Part shown: piece after piece, positions 31,837-43,080 of the stretch | Position numbering within the stretch: position 1 is the stretch's first letter | Layout of the letters: the number at the start of each line of letters is the position of its first letter | Source: Palaemon carinicauda | Taxonomy: Eukaryota; Arthropoda; Malacostraca; Decapoda; Palaemonidae | Reading direction: 5' to 3' | NCBI RefSeq assembly: GCF_036898095.1 | Contig: NC_090761.1 | Span: forward strand, 43,960,407 to 44,024,406 | DNA: 64,000 nucleotides | The notes under the pieces: generated by a model | Seen by the model: the letters and a program-made list of their open reading frames with translations, nothing else | The model's database searches: none | What the model was told of the DNA's origin: nothing | Position numbers and translations under genes: made by a program

Positions 31837-31928
31837 TCAGCTACATGATTATCGGGTAAGTTTAATATTGAAAAATGTTATTTTCATTAGTAAAATAAAT
31901 TTTTGAATATACTTACCCGATAATCATG
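31837..31928. repeat. D4 internal complementary region
   Basis: Arms with CATGATTATCGGGTAAG and complement around the AT-rich core; equals the reverse complement of right end + left end of D4. Confidence 0.92.
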
Positions 31929-31973
31929 ATTTAATTGACCCACCCTTCCTCCCCATAGAGAACCAGTGGACCG

Positions 31974-32131
31974 AGGAAAAAGTGAGGTGGTGTCAACAAG
32001 AAGTACTGCAGTACCTGGCCACAGGTGGCGCTGGTGAGTACACCCCCTTCTAGTATAGTGATAGCTGGCGTATCCCTCCCGTAGAATTCTGTCGGGCAAC
32101 GGAGTTGACAGCTACATGATTATCGGGTAAG
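31974..32131. repeat. D4 right inverted terminal repeat
   Basis: Reverse complement of 25417-25576, with the D4-specific bases GTGTCAACAAGAAGTACTGC. Confidence 0.9.
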
Positions 32132-32388
32132 TATATTCAAAAATTTATTTTACTAATGAAAATAACATATTTATAAAAAGCTTTCCCCTTGCCAGGAAAA
32201 GAAAAAGCATTTCTCATGTCTCCTTTTAGGATTTTTTTTTTTTTACTATGTACGGTACCTCAAAATATTTCCATCTAAAGAAATATTCTTAAGAAAACAC
32301 TTTTCATTCATTTATTCATATCAATTCTTGAATATTTTTCATAAATGTTATAATGTGTGATTATAATTTGGATATTTTATTTCAATAG

Positions 32389-32537
32389 AAATAGACGGAG
32401 GCAGAATATTACCCCAGGTAAAAGATCTTTGTGCATCCTATCAGTATGGTATTACAAAGCATCTTGTTCGACAGACTCAAAAGGCAATGGTATATATAGA
32501 AACACGAAATCTTCTTCCCAAGGAAAATTTTACACTG
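32389..32537 (+). CDS. OSGEPL1: OSGEPL1 exon, helical segment before the SGGV loop
   Basis: Completes the split codon and reads EIDGGRILPQVKDLCASYQ, then a segment with TKHLVRQTQKA and RNLLPKENFTL. This matches the family's region of helices (A-x-x-Q-x-x-x-x-HLV-RT-A, then DLLP). The acceptor is TTTCAATAG at 32381-32388 and the donor CTG|GTATGT at 32538. The exon is 149 bp, entering in phase 1 and leaving in phase 0. D4 ends 220 bp upstream, close to this acceptor. Confidence 0.93.
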
Positions 32538-33955
32538 GTATGTATTGATTTAATATTTTACATATGTTTTTGTTTTTGCTCTTCAAATTAATGAAATGGT
32601 TGCATATATATAAGTAAGCTGCAAGTACTGTTACTGTTCAGTCTTCCCAAAAAGCATTATGTTTTTATGTTTTAAAAGTTAAAGTTGGTACTATTGTTTT
32701 ATCCGTGAAATACCACTCAGAAGTATCTAATTGAATTTTAGAATTATTTACTTTTAACTGATAGAACCCACTTTTTCATGTAGTTATCATGCTGGATGTT
32801 TCCATTTTATTTTTAATAGTCTCATAAGATTTTCTTCTGAAAGCTAGCTTAATGTCAAAATCGATTCTGAAAATTTAATTTTTTTTTTCACTAATAGGCA
32901 TGGCCCTCTAGTGGAGTACTCTATAGTTTTGTTTACATTGTGGTGTATGGCAGTAAGAGCGTATGGGTAAGCCAGTTAGCAATGGGGTCGTTATTATACT
33001 GGATTTTTTTTTTATCAAATTACTAGGTTCAGTTTCAATACTGTATAAAGTAAAACCATATTACTAGTGAAAATTTCATTATGTGATAACTCAATTGGGG
33101 TAGGTCAGGTGAAATGCTACCAATTGAGTTTTCTTAAATTGCAGTGGTTCTATCCCCATAGTAGGTTGGGACAGACTGGGTTAGTAATTAAAATGTAGGT
33201 AAATAATTAGTAAAGGACAATATTCCTAATGAAGAAAATAAGGGCATTGTTTTGCTGGGTCATCATAATACAGACTTCCCAAACCACCTAACCTAAGGTT
33301 CCCCACCTAGCCTAACCTAGGAGCTGTATCCTTACCTACTTACCTACGGAGGGGGTTATGCCCCCTTCATACTGCCGTATCCTTAGCTTAAGACCGAGTC
33401 TCAATCATGTGTTTGCTATCAACCACCTTCACTCCTAGCAAGGTAACACTAAATCATATTTCATAAATTGTAAAACCAGCTTCATTATATTGTATTTCAG
33501 ACAAAGATAAACATTTTCCCAATAAAGAAAATTGATTTGAGTAATGATAGGAAAGTTTATGTCTGTCCCAACCAATTAATTACACTCCAGGTTACTTATT
33601 CCATGAAGTGGGATTTAGTTGAACTTTCTTTTCCTTGGGACATGTGCACCATTTGAGATCATCATTGCATGACTAGCTTCTTAATTAATTCTTTACATCA
33701 AAGACCATATACAATGAAGGCCTCCTCCTCCTCTGTGTCCATAACCAAAGTTTTTAGGGAAGACATCTTTAAGCTATTTTCAACACGAGTCAGGATAAGA
33801 AGCAAGCCATGAAGCGTACTAGTCTCTAGTTCTGAATAAGGACTTAAAAAATATCACTTATAGGAGCTGCTCAAATAAAATTTTGTTCCTACACCACCTT
33901 ACTTAAAGCATACTCCTGTTTAAGGGCTCAGATTTGTATATTGCAGTTCAGAAAA
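32538..33955 (+). other. Intron sequence before D5, no clear features
   Basis: AT-rich intron with a few CCTAACCTA-like and homopolymer stretches near 33270-33350. No gene or structured repeat that I can support. Confidence 0.5.
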
Positions 33956-33979
33956 ATGACAAATTCGTAGATAATTTGT

Positions 33980-34166
33980 ATTTTTCCTAACTATACAAAC
34001 CTTAGTTATTTACATGAGGTAATTACTTCGGCGTAGCTGAATGACGAGCCATAAGAATTTTAACGAGGGTTCACTACCCCTCCGCTAGTTAGCGGGGGGT
34101 AGGGAGGGGTAGCTTGCTACCCCTCCCCCCTCACACACACACAGTGCGAACTCCACTTTACTTAGA
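33980..34166. repeat. D5 inverted terminal repeat, left in window
   Basis: Pairs with 41812-41960. It includes CTCCGCTAGTTAGCGG (itself a palindrome) and the GAACTCCACTTTACTT segment. Confidence 0.85.
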
Positions 34167-34205
34167 GGTAGGACTTATCTTGGGGGACAGGGCTGGCGGG
34201 TAAAT

Positions 34206-34305
34206 ATGTGTAAATAGCTAAGGTTTGTATAGTTAGGAAAAATACAAATTATCTACGAATTTGTCATTTGTTCCGTAACTGAAATACAAACCACGCTATT
34301 TACAT
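34206..34305. repeat. D5 internal complementary region
   Basis: Reads as the reverse complement of the left terminus (GTAGATAATTTGTATTTTTC region) followed directly by that of the right terminus (GTTACGGAACAA). Confidence 0.9.
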
Positions 34306-34768
34306 GGGGTGACTTAACCCTTAGGAAGGGTGGTAAGTCCCGGCCATACTGGCTTTGGCTTGCCCGGGGATTCCATATTCGAGCGATTAAGTACTCGGAC
34401 AATAGGGAATCCCTGCTCCTCGCTAGCGGTTGTGAAATTGCCGCGGCCTACGTAAGGTGTGTGCGAAGGTGAAAAGTGACTTGTCCTAGGCAGTTGACCT
34501 GGAGTTCCTCAGAAGGAAATCTAAGCTAGAACTCTCCCAATACCACCTCGTCAGGGTATGGGGACATGACAGTATTACACCTAATACTAGGAACACAAGG
34601 AAGCATGGTCTACGTGCAGTGGTTTGAGGTCAGCTGTGCAGAGAAACCAGGATGCTGCTTTCTCCAAGGGAGGAGAGGATGAAGAAAAAAATAAGGGCCA
34701 GACAGATCTTTTCATTCATGCAGACTAACACCAGGTAACAATGCCCTCAACCTTCTGCCACTTGTCCA

Positions 34769-36160
34769 TTAAGGAGCCCGAGGTTTAGACCAGCTGTCGT
34801 GCAGCCACCACAGGGCCAATAGAAACGTATCGAGCCTCCTGTGTATCATGTCTTGCAGGTAAGGGGCTGAGAAGGTGGTCTGACGCTTCAACGCCAATGC
34901 TTGCAGGACCTGCGTCACTGAATGATGCTTCATGAAGGGCAGGGACGTAGCTACGCCCTTGACAACATGCGCTCTAGGGCGATGTGACGGAGAAGGGTCT
35001 GGATTCAAGGCCAGGTGTAACACCCTGCGAATCCGGGCTGAGATGGAATTCCTGGTGACCCTTCTCTTCGTTTTCCCAGGGTCCACGAACGAGGCTTGGG
35101 CCTGGGGACGAACTGCAGCTGTTCTCTTAAGACGCCACCTCAGACTCCCTACCGGCAAGGTAGGAGATGGTCTGGGTCATCTGCTACAGGACGGAGACTC
35201 GAAGCCTGGAAGAGTCGAACCGCGGGTCCGGCATTCCCGGGTTCTGAGTCTTGGCAACAAAACTCAGGGACGAACCTGAACGTTACCTCCCCATATCCCC
35301 TTGAATGGGCGATGTCGTATGAGAGACCATGTGACTCGCTTGGCCGAGGATAAGGCTAGCAGGAACACTGTCTACCCGGTAAGGTGGTGATCTGGGGCCT
35401 TACGTAGTGGTTCGTCGGGAGGTCTCCTCAGAGACTTGAGGACTTGAACCACGTTCCAAGGAGGAGATCTCACCTCCGACTGAGGGCAGGAGAGGACATG
35501 GCTTCGTATGAGGAGAGAGAGTTCCAGCAAGGGAGAAATGTCTATCCTTTGAGCCTGAAGGCAAGACCTAAGGCTGAGAGATAGCCTTTCACAGCCGAAA
35601 CTGAAAGGCACATTTCATCCAGCAAATCCACGAGGGGCTCTTCTATCGCTGGAAGCGGGATACCCTTTCCACGACACCGACCACAGTAACTCGCCCCTTC
35701 GCCTGGGAGACTACTGCGGAAGACTTGCGCAGGTGTCCAGACCTCCTTTTCGCAACTTGTTGCGAAAATCCTCTCTCTTTGAGGAGATGCTGGATAGTCT
35801 CCCGGCGGGAAGCCGAAGCGAAGTTACGGCTTTGTGGAGGATGTTGGCATGTGGTCGTGTGAGTAACCCGTGACGTGGAGGGGGTTCCCTCGGAGGCTCC
35901 GTAAGGAGTTATAGAGGGACTGGTGAGCCATCTGCGAGAGGCCCTAGCGGAGCTATGGAGGTCATTGAGAGACTGACCGATACTCTGGTCTTGTAGAGTA
36001 CTCTCCTCATCAGCCAGAACGGGGGAAGGCGAACACATCGATGTTGTCCCACCGTTGCTGGAAGGCATCTTACCAGAGGGCCTTGGGGTCCGGGACCGGG
36101 GAGCAGTCCAGCGGGAGCTTGCATTTCAGCGCTGTAGCGAACCGGTCCACAAAGGGGAGC
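34769..36160 (-). pseudogene. D5 methyltransferase-like/YR remnant
   Basis: On the reverse strand, 36124-35643 keeps the end of the Dam-like domain and the YR N-terminal region (NFASASRRETIQHLLKERGF, SQQVAKR). 35611-35372 keeps the ELSLLIRS segment. 35158-34769 keeps the C-terminal half with ARIRRVLHLALNPDP, the box II-like RAHVVKGVATS (Arg replaced by Lys) and APYLQDM near the nucleophile tyrosine. Stops and frameshifts separate the pieces, so the recombinase is dead. Confidence 0.8.
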
Positions 36161-36479
36161 CCCACCGAGTCAGGACTTTGTAGGCTACTTGAGGATCCAA
36201 AGACCACTCGGTATATGGTGTCTGTGTCGTACTGCTCAGACTGTCGGCGAGCCCATTCCTTTGCCTGGAATCAAGCGAGCTGCTAGGGTGATCGAGGGAA
36301 CTCGGGCCATCTCGGTATCTCTACTGCAGGATGGGATGGCTGTACTGAAAAAGTACCTCCCTGTCACTGTGGTGTTGTTTGATCCTCACAACCACAGAGT
36401 AGTCCGCTAGGCTTGGTGGAGCTACTGAAGTGCCAGAAACACGGTTTCCATCTCTAGTAGGTCTAGAGGAGGTACTTTC

Positions 36480-37400
36480 TTGGTTCTGACCACCGGCCTG
36501 AGGTCCCGTGGTTCAGACGCGTCCGAAAACAGCATCAAGTTTGGGGGGAGGACGAGAAGGTCCACTCCCTATTGTAGATTCTCGTCTGCTTCCCACCACT
36601 GGGGGTCCGTCTGCTTCCCACCACTGGGGGTCCGTCTGCTTCCCACAACTGGGGGTCCGTCTGTTCCGGTTGTCCCCTAGGGATCCAGGCGTCCGGGGAG
36701 TCGTGTCCCTGACTCCACCGCGCCCTGAGTCGCCGCTGGAGAGAACTCATCCTGAGGCGACTGTTGGAAACCAGACGGGCCAGGGAGGAGAGACGTAACC
36801 ACGTTGGGTTGGAGGTTCTTCTCGTTTGGGAAAGGTCTTGCGACCTTCCTCTGCCTTGCTATCCTGTCGTCTGAAGGGAAGGCTTCGGGAGATTGGTGTC
36901 TAAGACCATGCCTAGGTATACCAGACTCTGAGAGGGCTGCGGGGAGGACTCCTCGAGGACCACCATGATCCTTAGGACTTGGCAAAGTCCGAGGAACTTG
37001 TCCCGATGACGAAGAAAGGATGCCTTCGAGTCTGCTAGGATCAGCCAGTCAACCAGGAAACGGAGGGGACGGATGCCGATCCTGTGAGCCCATGAAGAAA
37101 TCAGAGTGGAAGCTTCGGCGAACACTTGAGGTGCTGTGGAGAGACCAAAGCACAGCACCTTGAATTGGTATATCTGCCTTCCAGGCAAAAACCAAAGTAC
37201 TTCCTTGAAGACGGGTGGACCGGGATTGGGAGTACGCGGCCTACCGGTCCAGTGTACACATTAAGTCTTGTAGTCTCACCGCAAGACTGACCGCGTCTGC
37301 CGTCGCCATGTTGAACGGAGACTGTTTGACAACCCCGTTCAGTGTTGAGAAGTCGATGACCGATCTCCAGCCTCCAGACGCCTTCTCCCAGGGAGGAGAC
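36480..37400 (-). pseudogene. D5 reverse transcriptase remnant
   Basis: The reverse strand retains RT motif B (YQFKVLCFGLSTAPQVF) and a motif C segment reading FLVDWLILAD, where D7 has YLDDWLILAD; one catalytic aspartate is lost. The thumb continues to about 36870 and a degraded linker toward RNase H to 36480. The N-terminal palm (37200-37400) is broken by frameshifts, with ALNGVVKQSP-like remains. Confidence 0.8.
36583..36667. repeat. Short tandem repeat in D5
   Basis: Three units of about 27 bp (CTGCTTCCCACCACTGGGGG then TCCGT), specific to D5 compared with D7. Confidence 0.75.
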
Positions 37401-37402
37401 GA

Positions 37403-38634
37403 TTAAGGAAGCCTCGGGACCCGTTGGCCACCTCTTGGAGGGAGCGCATCTTCAACATGGACTGGACTTCTGCCCAGAGGGCCCGTCCCCTTACCAATCC
37501 CTACCCAGGGAGGAGGGAGGGGCTCGTTACCGACCGGATCTATTGAAGTAGGCAAGCTCAGAGAGCTGGCCCTCGCCTCGGCCTTGTCTCTGGTGCTCCT
37601 CATTCCCTGAGACCAGGGCAAAGCTGCACCGGCCCAAGGGAGTTCTTGGGTGGCGTAGATTCGGTCCCGGACTGTATCCCTCCCTTTACAAATAGGAACC
37701 TCTGGGTCTGGGGTCCCCTTGAGGCTCCTCCTGAGGGTCAGGACCTGCCAGAACGCGAGTTCCGACCCCTGGAGCTCTCCTCCTGATGGACTGGCAGCGA
37801 GGTCTCCCGTCCCCGGAGGCTCTCCCTGGGGAGACTCGTAGACATGCTCAGAGGGTCCATCTAGTTCCTGTCGGGTCCTTGCGGAAGACTGGGCCTTCGT
37901 CTCCGCACGAGAAGATTTCTCAGGAAGAGGCGGGGATTCCCCCTTTGGTGTGATGGGGGAGAGGACCGGATCTTCCAACCCTCCTGGGGATGGGTAATGC
38001 TCATCCGCAGGGGAGGGGGAAGAAGTCCGAGGAGGGCTCATCGCCTGCGTAAGGACTCGCGAAGGGACAGGATAGTCCTTGGAGGAGATACCATGTCAGG
38101 GATTCCTTTCTCCCTCTTCAGGGGGAGAGGAAGTTCCTACTGATTAGTGACCCAAGTCAGAAAGCACAGGCTCATCGCCCGCGTAAGCGCTCTGACAACG
38201 GCGTCCCACCAGGGTTGCTGACTGACCGTCGCGCCGACAGATAGTCCCTCTGGAGGGAGGAGGATCGTTCGATCCCTTGGAGGAGTTGACACATGAGGGT
38301 TCGCCCGTAGAGAATCCACAATGAAGGGAGAAGAGACCTTTGACCTGTCCAGAAACCTCCCCTCCTCCGGAGAGGGCGCTGTTCTGCGCTGCGGGGAGGG
38401 GAACGCGAAGGTGGCCTGACCGCCAGAGTCCCTAATGTAATTAGGGCACGATCGTGTTGGAGAACGGTGAGCCGATCGCGCTGATGATCGCGCGAAAAGC
38501 ACAGTTCTGGGTAGCGCGTGAATAAAACGTGCGTAGTAGGATAACCGCGCTCGCACGCACGCGTACCCGCGTGAGCGTGGGCGTATCGGCGATCGCGCGG
38601 GGGAACCATCGGTGCCCGCGTGGACGATCCCCAC
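37403..38634 (-). pseudogene. D5 Gag-like remnant
   Basis: Reverse-strand segments with SPPRTSSPSPADE, GTGDLAASPSGGE and LAFWQVLTLRRS match the D7 Gag-like middle (DLAASPQGGEQQ, HAFWQVLGLMRQ). 38634-38137 holds a more N-terminal PF-x-V-type segment (VSQQPWWDAVVRALTRAM, like SRQSWFGPLMRALVKAM in D7). The helical C-terminal Gag half present in D7 is missing here, so there is a deletion near 37400. Confidence 0.75.
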
Positions 38635-39745
38635 GCTCCGAGTGTATGAAGATCGTCGGCGCTTGCGCGCAAAAGATGATCGTGGGCGATTGCGTGGGAA
38701 ACCATCCCACGCGCGGACAATCTAAGCGACAGAAGATCGCCGGTGCTTGAGCGCCGTCGGCGATTGCGTGTGGGAAACCATCCCATGCGCGGAAGAAATA
38801 ACGCGGACGATCTTCGGCGTCTACGCGTGTATGAAGATCGCCGGCGCTAGCACGAGAGAAGATTGTCGGTGATAGTGAGCGGGAAACCATTGGTGCCCGC
38901 GCGCGTACGATCTCCGGCTATGTAAGGCGATCGCGCGAGCACGGATGATCGTTGGCGCTCACGCGTGTGCGAAGATCATTGGCGCTCACGCGCGAGAGAA
39001 GATAGTCGGCGATCGCACGCGGGAAACCCTCTGTGCCCGCGCGCGGACGATCTGCAACGATCGTGCGCAAGACACCGCGCGCGGACGATCCGTGGTGATC
39101 GCGCGCGGGCCACCATCCCACGCGTGGACGAGCGGAAAACCGCGTGCGGATAATCCGCGATGATCGCGTGAGCCTCGATGCTCGCGCGCGGGAAACCATC
39201 CCGTGCACGGAACGATCTTCGGCGCCTACGCGCGTTATGAAGATCGTCGGCGCCTACGCGCGTTATGAAGATCGTCGGCGCCTACGCGCGTTATGAAGAT
39301 CGTCGGCGCCTACGCGCGTTATGAAGATCGTCGGCGCTTGCGCGTCTAGCGCGTATCAGCAGATCGTCGGCTAACGATCTCCGACAATCGCGAGCGGTAA
39401 ACCGCGCGCGGAAGGGCCTCGGAGATCGCGTGCGGACGATCTTCGGCGCTTAAGCGCGAGTGACGATCGTCGGCCCTCATGCGTCTAGAACGCTACAGCG
39501 TTATGAAGATCGTCGGCGCTTGCGCGCCTAGCGCGTATCAGAAGATCGTCGGCTAATGATCTTCGACGATCGCGAGCGGGAAACCGCGCGTGGAAGGGCC
39601 TCGAAGATTGCGCGCGGGAAACCATCCCGCGTGCGGACGATCTTCGGCGCTTACACGCGAGTGAAGATCATCGGCCCTTGTACGTCTAGAACGCAACAGA
39701 AGATCATCGGAGAAAGCGCGCACGCGCGCTAGGTTGAAGGATCAG
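38440..39745. repeat. GC-rich low-complexity tract of D5
   Basis: Degenerate repeats built from GAAGATCGTCGGCG, CGCGCG and GCGGGAAACCATCCC words, with a 28-bp tandem array inside. It corresponds in position to the RS-dipeptide-rich Gag N-terminal region of D7 (57.2-58.2 kb), so it is probably an expanded, decayed coding repeat. CpG density is far above the flanking intron. Confidence 0.7.
39239..39346. repeat. 28-bp tandem repeat, about 3.9 copies
   Basis: Units of 28 bp start at 39239, 39267, 39295 and 39323 (GAAGATCGTCGGCGCCTACG then CGCGTTAT). The first three look identical, so the expansion is recent. Confidence 0.9.
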
Positions 39746-41811
39746 CTAACTCGTAGATCAGGAACTGGGATGTGTCCCTGAAAGGGAGGCCATCCCCTGA
39801 AGAGGACCAAGGCAGGTCTGCTTCAGAGAGCCGACGATCAACTGGAAGTACTGCTAAACACTACGAGGAGTGGTCTCTGTGAGGGACCTTTTCCGCAAAC
39901 GGGAGAGGTGTCCTTCGTAGAAGAGACTAGGAGACACTGCAGGCTGACCGCTGGTGAGCGCTTGTGCGCTATCTCAGGAACTCCAACGATGTGCGCTAAT
40001 GCGCAGGGAACGTTGGTAGCAGCCTTTGGAACAGGGTGTCTCTGGAAGGCAGTCTCAGGAACAGCAGGAGAGCGCTAGCGCGCAAGGGAACGTTGGCGCG
40101 CAGGGGATACCTGGCGCTTAAGGGACTTACTCACGGTGTGAGAAAGCCTCTCCTGCCCCGGAGGGAGGAGCCCGTTGGATAACGGGGAGCGTGGGCGCCC
40201 AAAGCGCGTCAGCAGTCAGGAACAGATACGGCAGGTCAACAGGTCCACTAAGGGCACGAGAGACCAAAGGTCTGTCGTAGCCTGAGTAGCGAGGCCCCGA
40301 GGGGATGAGTTGCAAGACCCCGAATGGGTCAGCGCAACGAGAAACCGAAGTTTCCCAGTCACTAATCACCGAAGTGTAGAAGTGACTAAAGTTACGAGAG
40401 CCCGAGGGATCTGCGTAACTAAAGCTCCGAGACCCCGAAGGGTCAGGGAGAAGGAGAAACCGAAGTTTCCCTGTCACTAAACACCGAATTGTTAGTGACT
40501 GAACAGCAAGCTGTTTCAACAGGAACAATCCTCCGAAGAGGAGTCTCTATAAGTGGCCTCTCTTGCGAATGAGAGAGGTGAGCACTTCGTAGGAGAGACT
40601 GGTGATGAAGCCACAAGGGCCGTAAGATCAGCTGATGTAAACAGGAACAGTCCTCCGGAGAGGAGTCTCTCACACGAACGGGAGGAGACACTTCGTAGAA
40701 GAGACAAAAGGAGCAATCCTCCGAAGAGGTGCCCTTATTGCAGCCTCCCTCGCGAACGTGAGAGGGCAAGACTGATCTTGCAGCTGCTCAGCCCCTTGAG
40801 CGTAGCTGCAGAAGCGACAGCTCAGCCCCGAAAGCATAGTCGCTAGTACCATGGTCCGGCCTTGCAACTGCTCAGCCCCTTGAGCAAGTTACAAGGGCGG
40901 TCGCTCAGCCCCAAGAGCATAACCGCCTAAGGACCAGGAAGGGAAAGAAGGGAAGTTAACTAACTACCCTGGAGGGGAACCTCCTTATCATTCTAGGATG
41001 CACTGAAGAGCTGACAGTAGTCACGGGGGAACTTCTAAGAGAAGGGAACGCCCCTGACGATGTCCTAGAGAGACGGTGGAGACAACAGACTCCCCAGGCA
41101 TAAACAGGACAGCTCTGCTTCGGAGGCACACTACAGGCACGAAGAAACAGCATCGTAAACTGGGAAATAAAAATGAATAATTATTTAACAGAAATTCCCC
41201 CGGGTGAAACTCCGAAGAGAAACCCCGAGGGAAAGTAAAACATAAGAACGAAAGTAGGTATGCGCCCTCCTCCCCCACTGACATGCACAGGTGGGGGGGG
41301 GGGGGCGAAAACTTAACAAAACAGAATTATAACTATAAATATGCAACTGACTTTGAATGTTCCAAGGAACACAGACCCCCGAAGGGACTTGTTCCCCGAG
41401 CTGAAAAGTTAAAAATACAATTATATCCATAAAAATAATTGAGACGAAACGAAATAGTGACTCGCGTCCGAGAAGCTATCGTAGCCGTAGTACGGAGTAA
41501 GAGGTGAACGACCTCGAGAGAGGGGCCGTACTCCACGAAGGCAACCATGGTGTCCTAGGAGTGAACGGTCGTGACCAAGAAAAGAATCGTGGTGGTCTAG
41601 ACTAAGCCGGCGATCACTCTCGTAGGCGTACACAACACACACCGTACAACACTGAAAGCAAAGGAAACTTACTATTTTCTATACACAAGAATATATATAA
41701 ACACCAATAATGTTTAAATATATTAAGTATAAGAAAAGGCAAGTTAAAAAGACAAAACAATAATGGCCGTCAAGTGAGGATGGGAGCGGAGACATCCGAT
41801 CGCCATCCGAG
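39746..41811 (-). other. D5 5' region, no intact ORF
   Basis: Mixed GC-rich sequence between the low-complexity tract and the right ITR. 40290-40480 contains repeated GAAACCGAAGTTTCCC/CACCGAA words, and 40780-40930 contains repeated GCTCAGCCCC words, forming short diverged repeats. I see no protein similarity. It is probably the 5' leader of the element. Confidence 0.45.
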
Positions 41812-41960
41812 CCAAAAGTAAAGTGGAGTTCGCTGTGTGTGTGTGAGGGCTACCCCTCCCTACCCCCCGCTAACTAGCGGAGGGGTAGTGAACCCTCGTT
41901 AAAATTCTTATGGTTCGTCATTCAGCTACGCCGAAGTAATTACCCCATGTAAATAGCGTG
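41812..41960. repeat. D5 inverted terminal repeat, right in window
   Basis: Reverse complement of the left ITR; includes GCTAACTAGCGG and GCTACGCCGAAGTAATTACC. Confidence 0.85.
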
Positions 41961-41984
41961 GTTTGTATTTCAGTTACGGAACAA

Positions 41985-43080
41985 ATACAAATTACTTTAA
42001 AAACTTGTGATTTTGACATATATTTTCTGGATAATTTCAGTGTCACTACTTTAGAAAATAAATGTTGATATTAAGGTGGTTTTAGGGTTGCATTTGAAGG
42101 TGATAGTCTCTACCTGTGCTGCTCATAATTTAGGAGATTTAACTCTTTAGGCCTGTTGGTTGCAGCAGATCAAGCTTATTCTGCTTTGCTGGATGTTTTA
42201 AGTTCAGGGAAATTATTCTTGTCATCTTGTTTGCTATTTTAATCAAGGTGTACTTCTAAGCATAATTATTCCATGTGGGTAAGTGCACATACCCTTTCAA
42301 AATATAACAACCATACAATTTAAAGATGTTTTTTTCACTAGCAAGATCTCAAGTCCATCTCCATACCCGTTACCCTTGAACTATGGGTTCTGCTCTTTTA
42401 CCCAACTCATTCTTACTAAGTAGCTATTCAGGCTGTATTTGAGGAGGTTCATATACAGTACAGTATTGTTTTAAAAACAGGGTTAATTTTTACAAGCACT
42501 GTAATCTCACTTTGTAGTAACCATACTAATATTATCAAAGCCACTAGCTTCCAAGATATTAGCATGATAACTACAAAGTGCTAAAATTATATATTACTAT
42601 TATTAAAATTTTATCAGTTTAAACATAACAATCATATTTAACTTGAGTTGCCCAGATTCCAGTCTTGTTTGGTCACAGTACAGTAATTCAGACTACACAA
42701 GAAATGAGACAGTTGGTCAGTACATAAATTGAGTTTTTTAATAATATTTTATTCTTGTGCCAAAAACACAAGTATTAAAAATAATGGGTATCAGATGGTT
42801 TTAAAACTACCTGTATGTAACAAAACCAAGAATATTTTTTTCTTCTAAAATTGATTTCTTTTAATTAATCTTACCCATACGAATCCTCTTATTCAGTCTC
42901 AGCTCTGCGAAATATACAAGAAGGGAGATATTAAGCCACGAGGTACCTGTGGGAACTATATCCCCATTCACCAACCTACTTAGAGCAACAGGTTGTCATT
43001 TTGACTTCTGAGAATGGTATGTCTGGAATTTATACAAACTAACAAATGCATTTGTATGAAAAAATTTACTTGATCTAGAA
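41985..43080 (+). other. Intron sequence after D5 with an imperfect inverted repeat
   Basis: AT-rich. The only structure I see is an inverted repeat at 42509-42579. No coding signal. Confidence 0.5.
42509..42579. repeat. Imperfect inverted repeat, about 25-bp arms
   Basis: ACTTTGTAGTAACCATACTA against the complement of TAGCATGATAACTACAAAGT, with a loop of about 22 bp. It could be a small MITE relic or chance. Confidence 0.5.

Larger units (their letters stand above)
25403..32168 (+). mobile_element. D4: nearly intact DIRS-like retrotransposon, ITR type 2
   Basis: 6.77 kb with termini like D2 (TTTTCAATATTAAACTTACC and AATAACAT) but a second ITR type (CCCGATAATCATGTAGCTG). ITRs are at 25417-25576 and 31974-32131, the ICR at 31837-31928. 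Gag (898 residues) and YR (390 residues) are fully open. The RT-RNase H-methyltransferase ORF is open for about 750 codons except for one TAG. It is the best-preserved DIRS copy here and a good reference for the family. It lies in sense orientation in the 8-kb OSGEPL1 intron and ends 220 bp from the next exon. Confidence 0.93.
33956..41984 (-). mobile_element. D5: decayed GC-rich DIRS-like element, antisense
   Basis: 8.0 kb. The left terminus is ATGACAAATTCGTAG and the right terminus CGGAACAA. ITRs are at about 33980-34166 and 41812-41960, and the ICR at 34206-34305 is near the left end, showing that the element reads right to left. Reverse-strand remnants run in the order Gag-like (38.6 to 37.4 kb), RT (37.2 to 36.5 kb) and YR (36.1 to 34.8 kb). 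The 5' portion (38.4-41.2 kb) is a long GC-rich low-complexity tract with tandem repeats and no ORF. The termini and proteins match D7, a DIRS lineage distinct from D2-D4. All coding parts are broken. A poly-G run lies near 41292-41305. Confidence 0.88.

Noticed and set aside
33270..33350. CCTAACC-type words as interstitial telomere repeat
   Set aside because: Only a few imperfect units, not tandem.
36535..36798. Overlapping ORFs on both strands in D5
   Set aside because: Created by the short tandem repeat at 36583-36667 and degraded RT linker.
38137..39208. GC-rich ORFs in several frames, possibly a bacterial or viral insert
   Set aside because: They consist of repeated GATCGTCGGCG words and correspond in position to the repetitive Gag region of D7; no protein family is recognisable.
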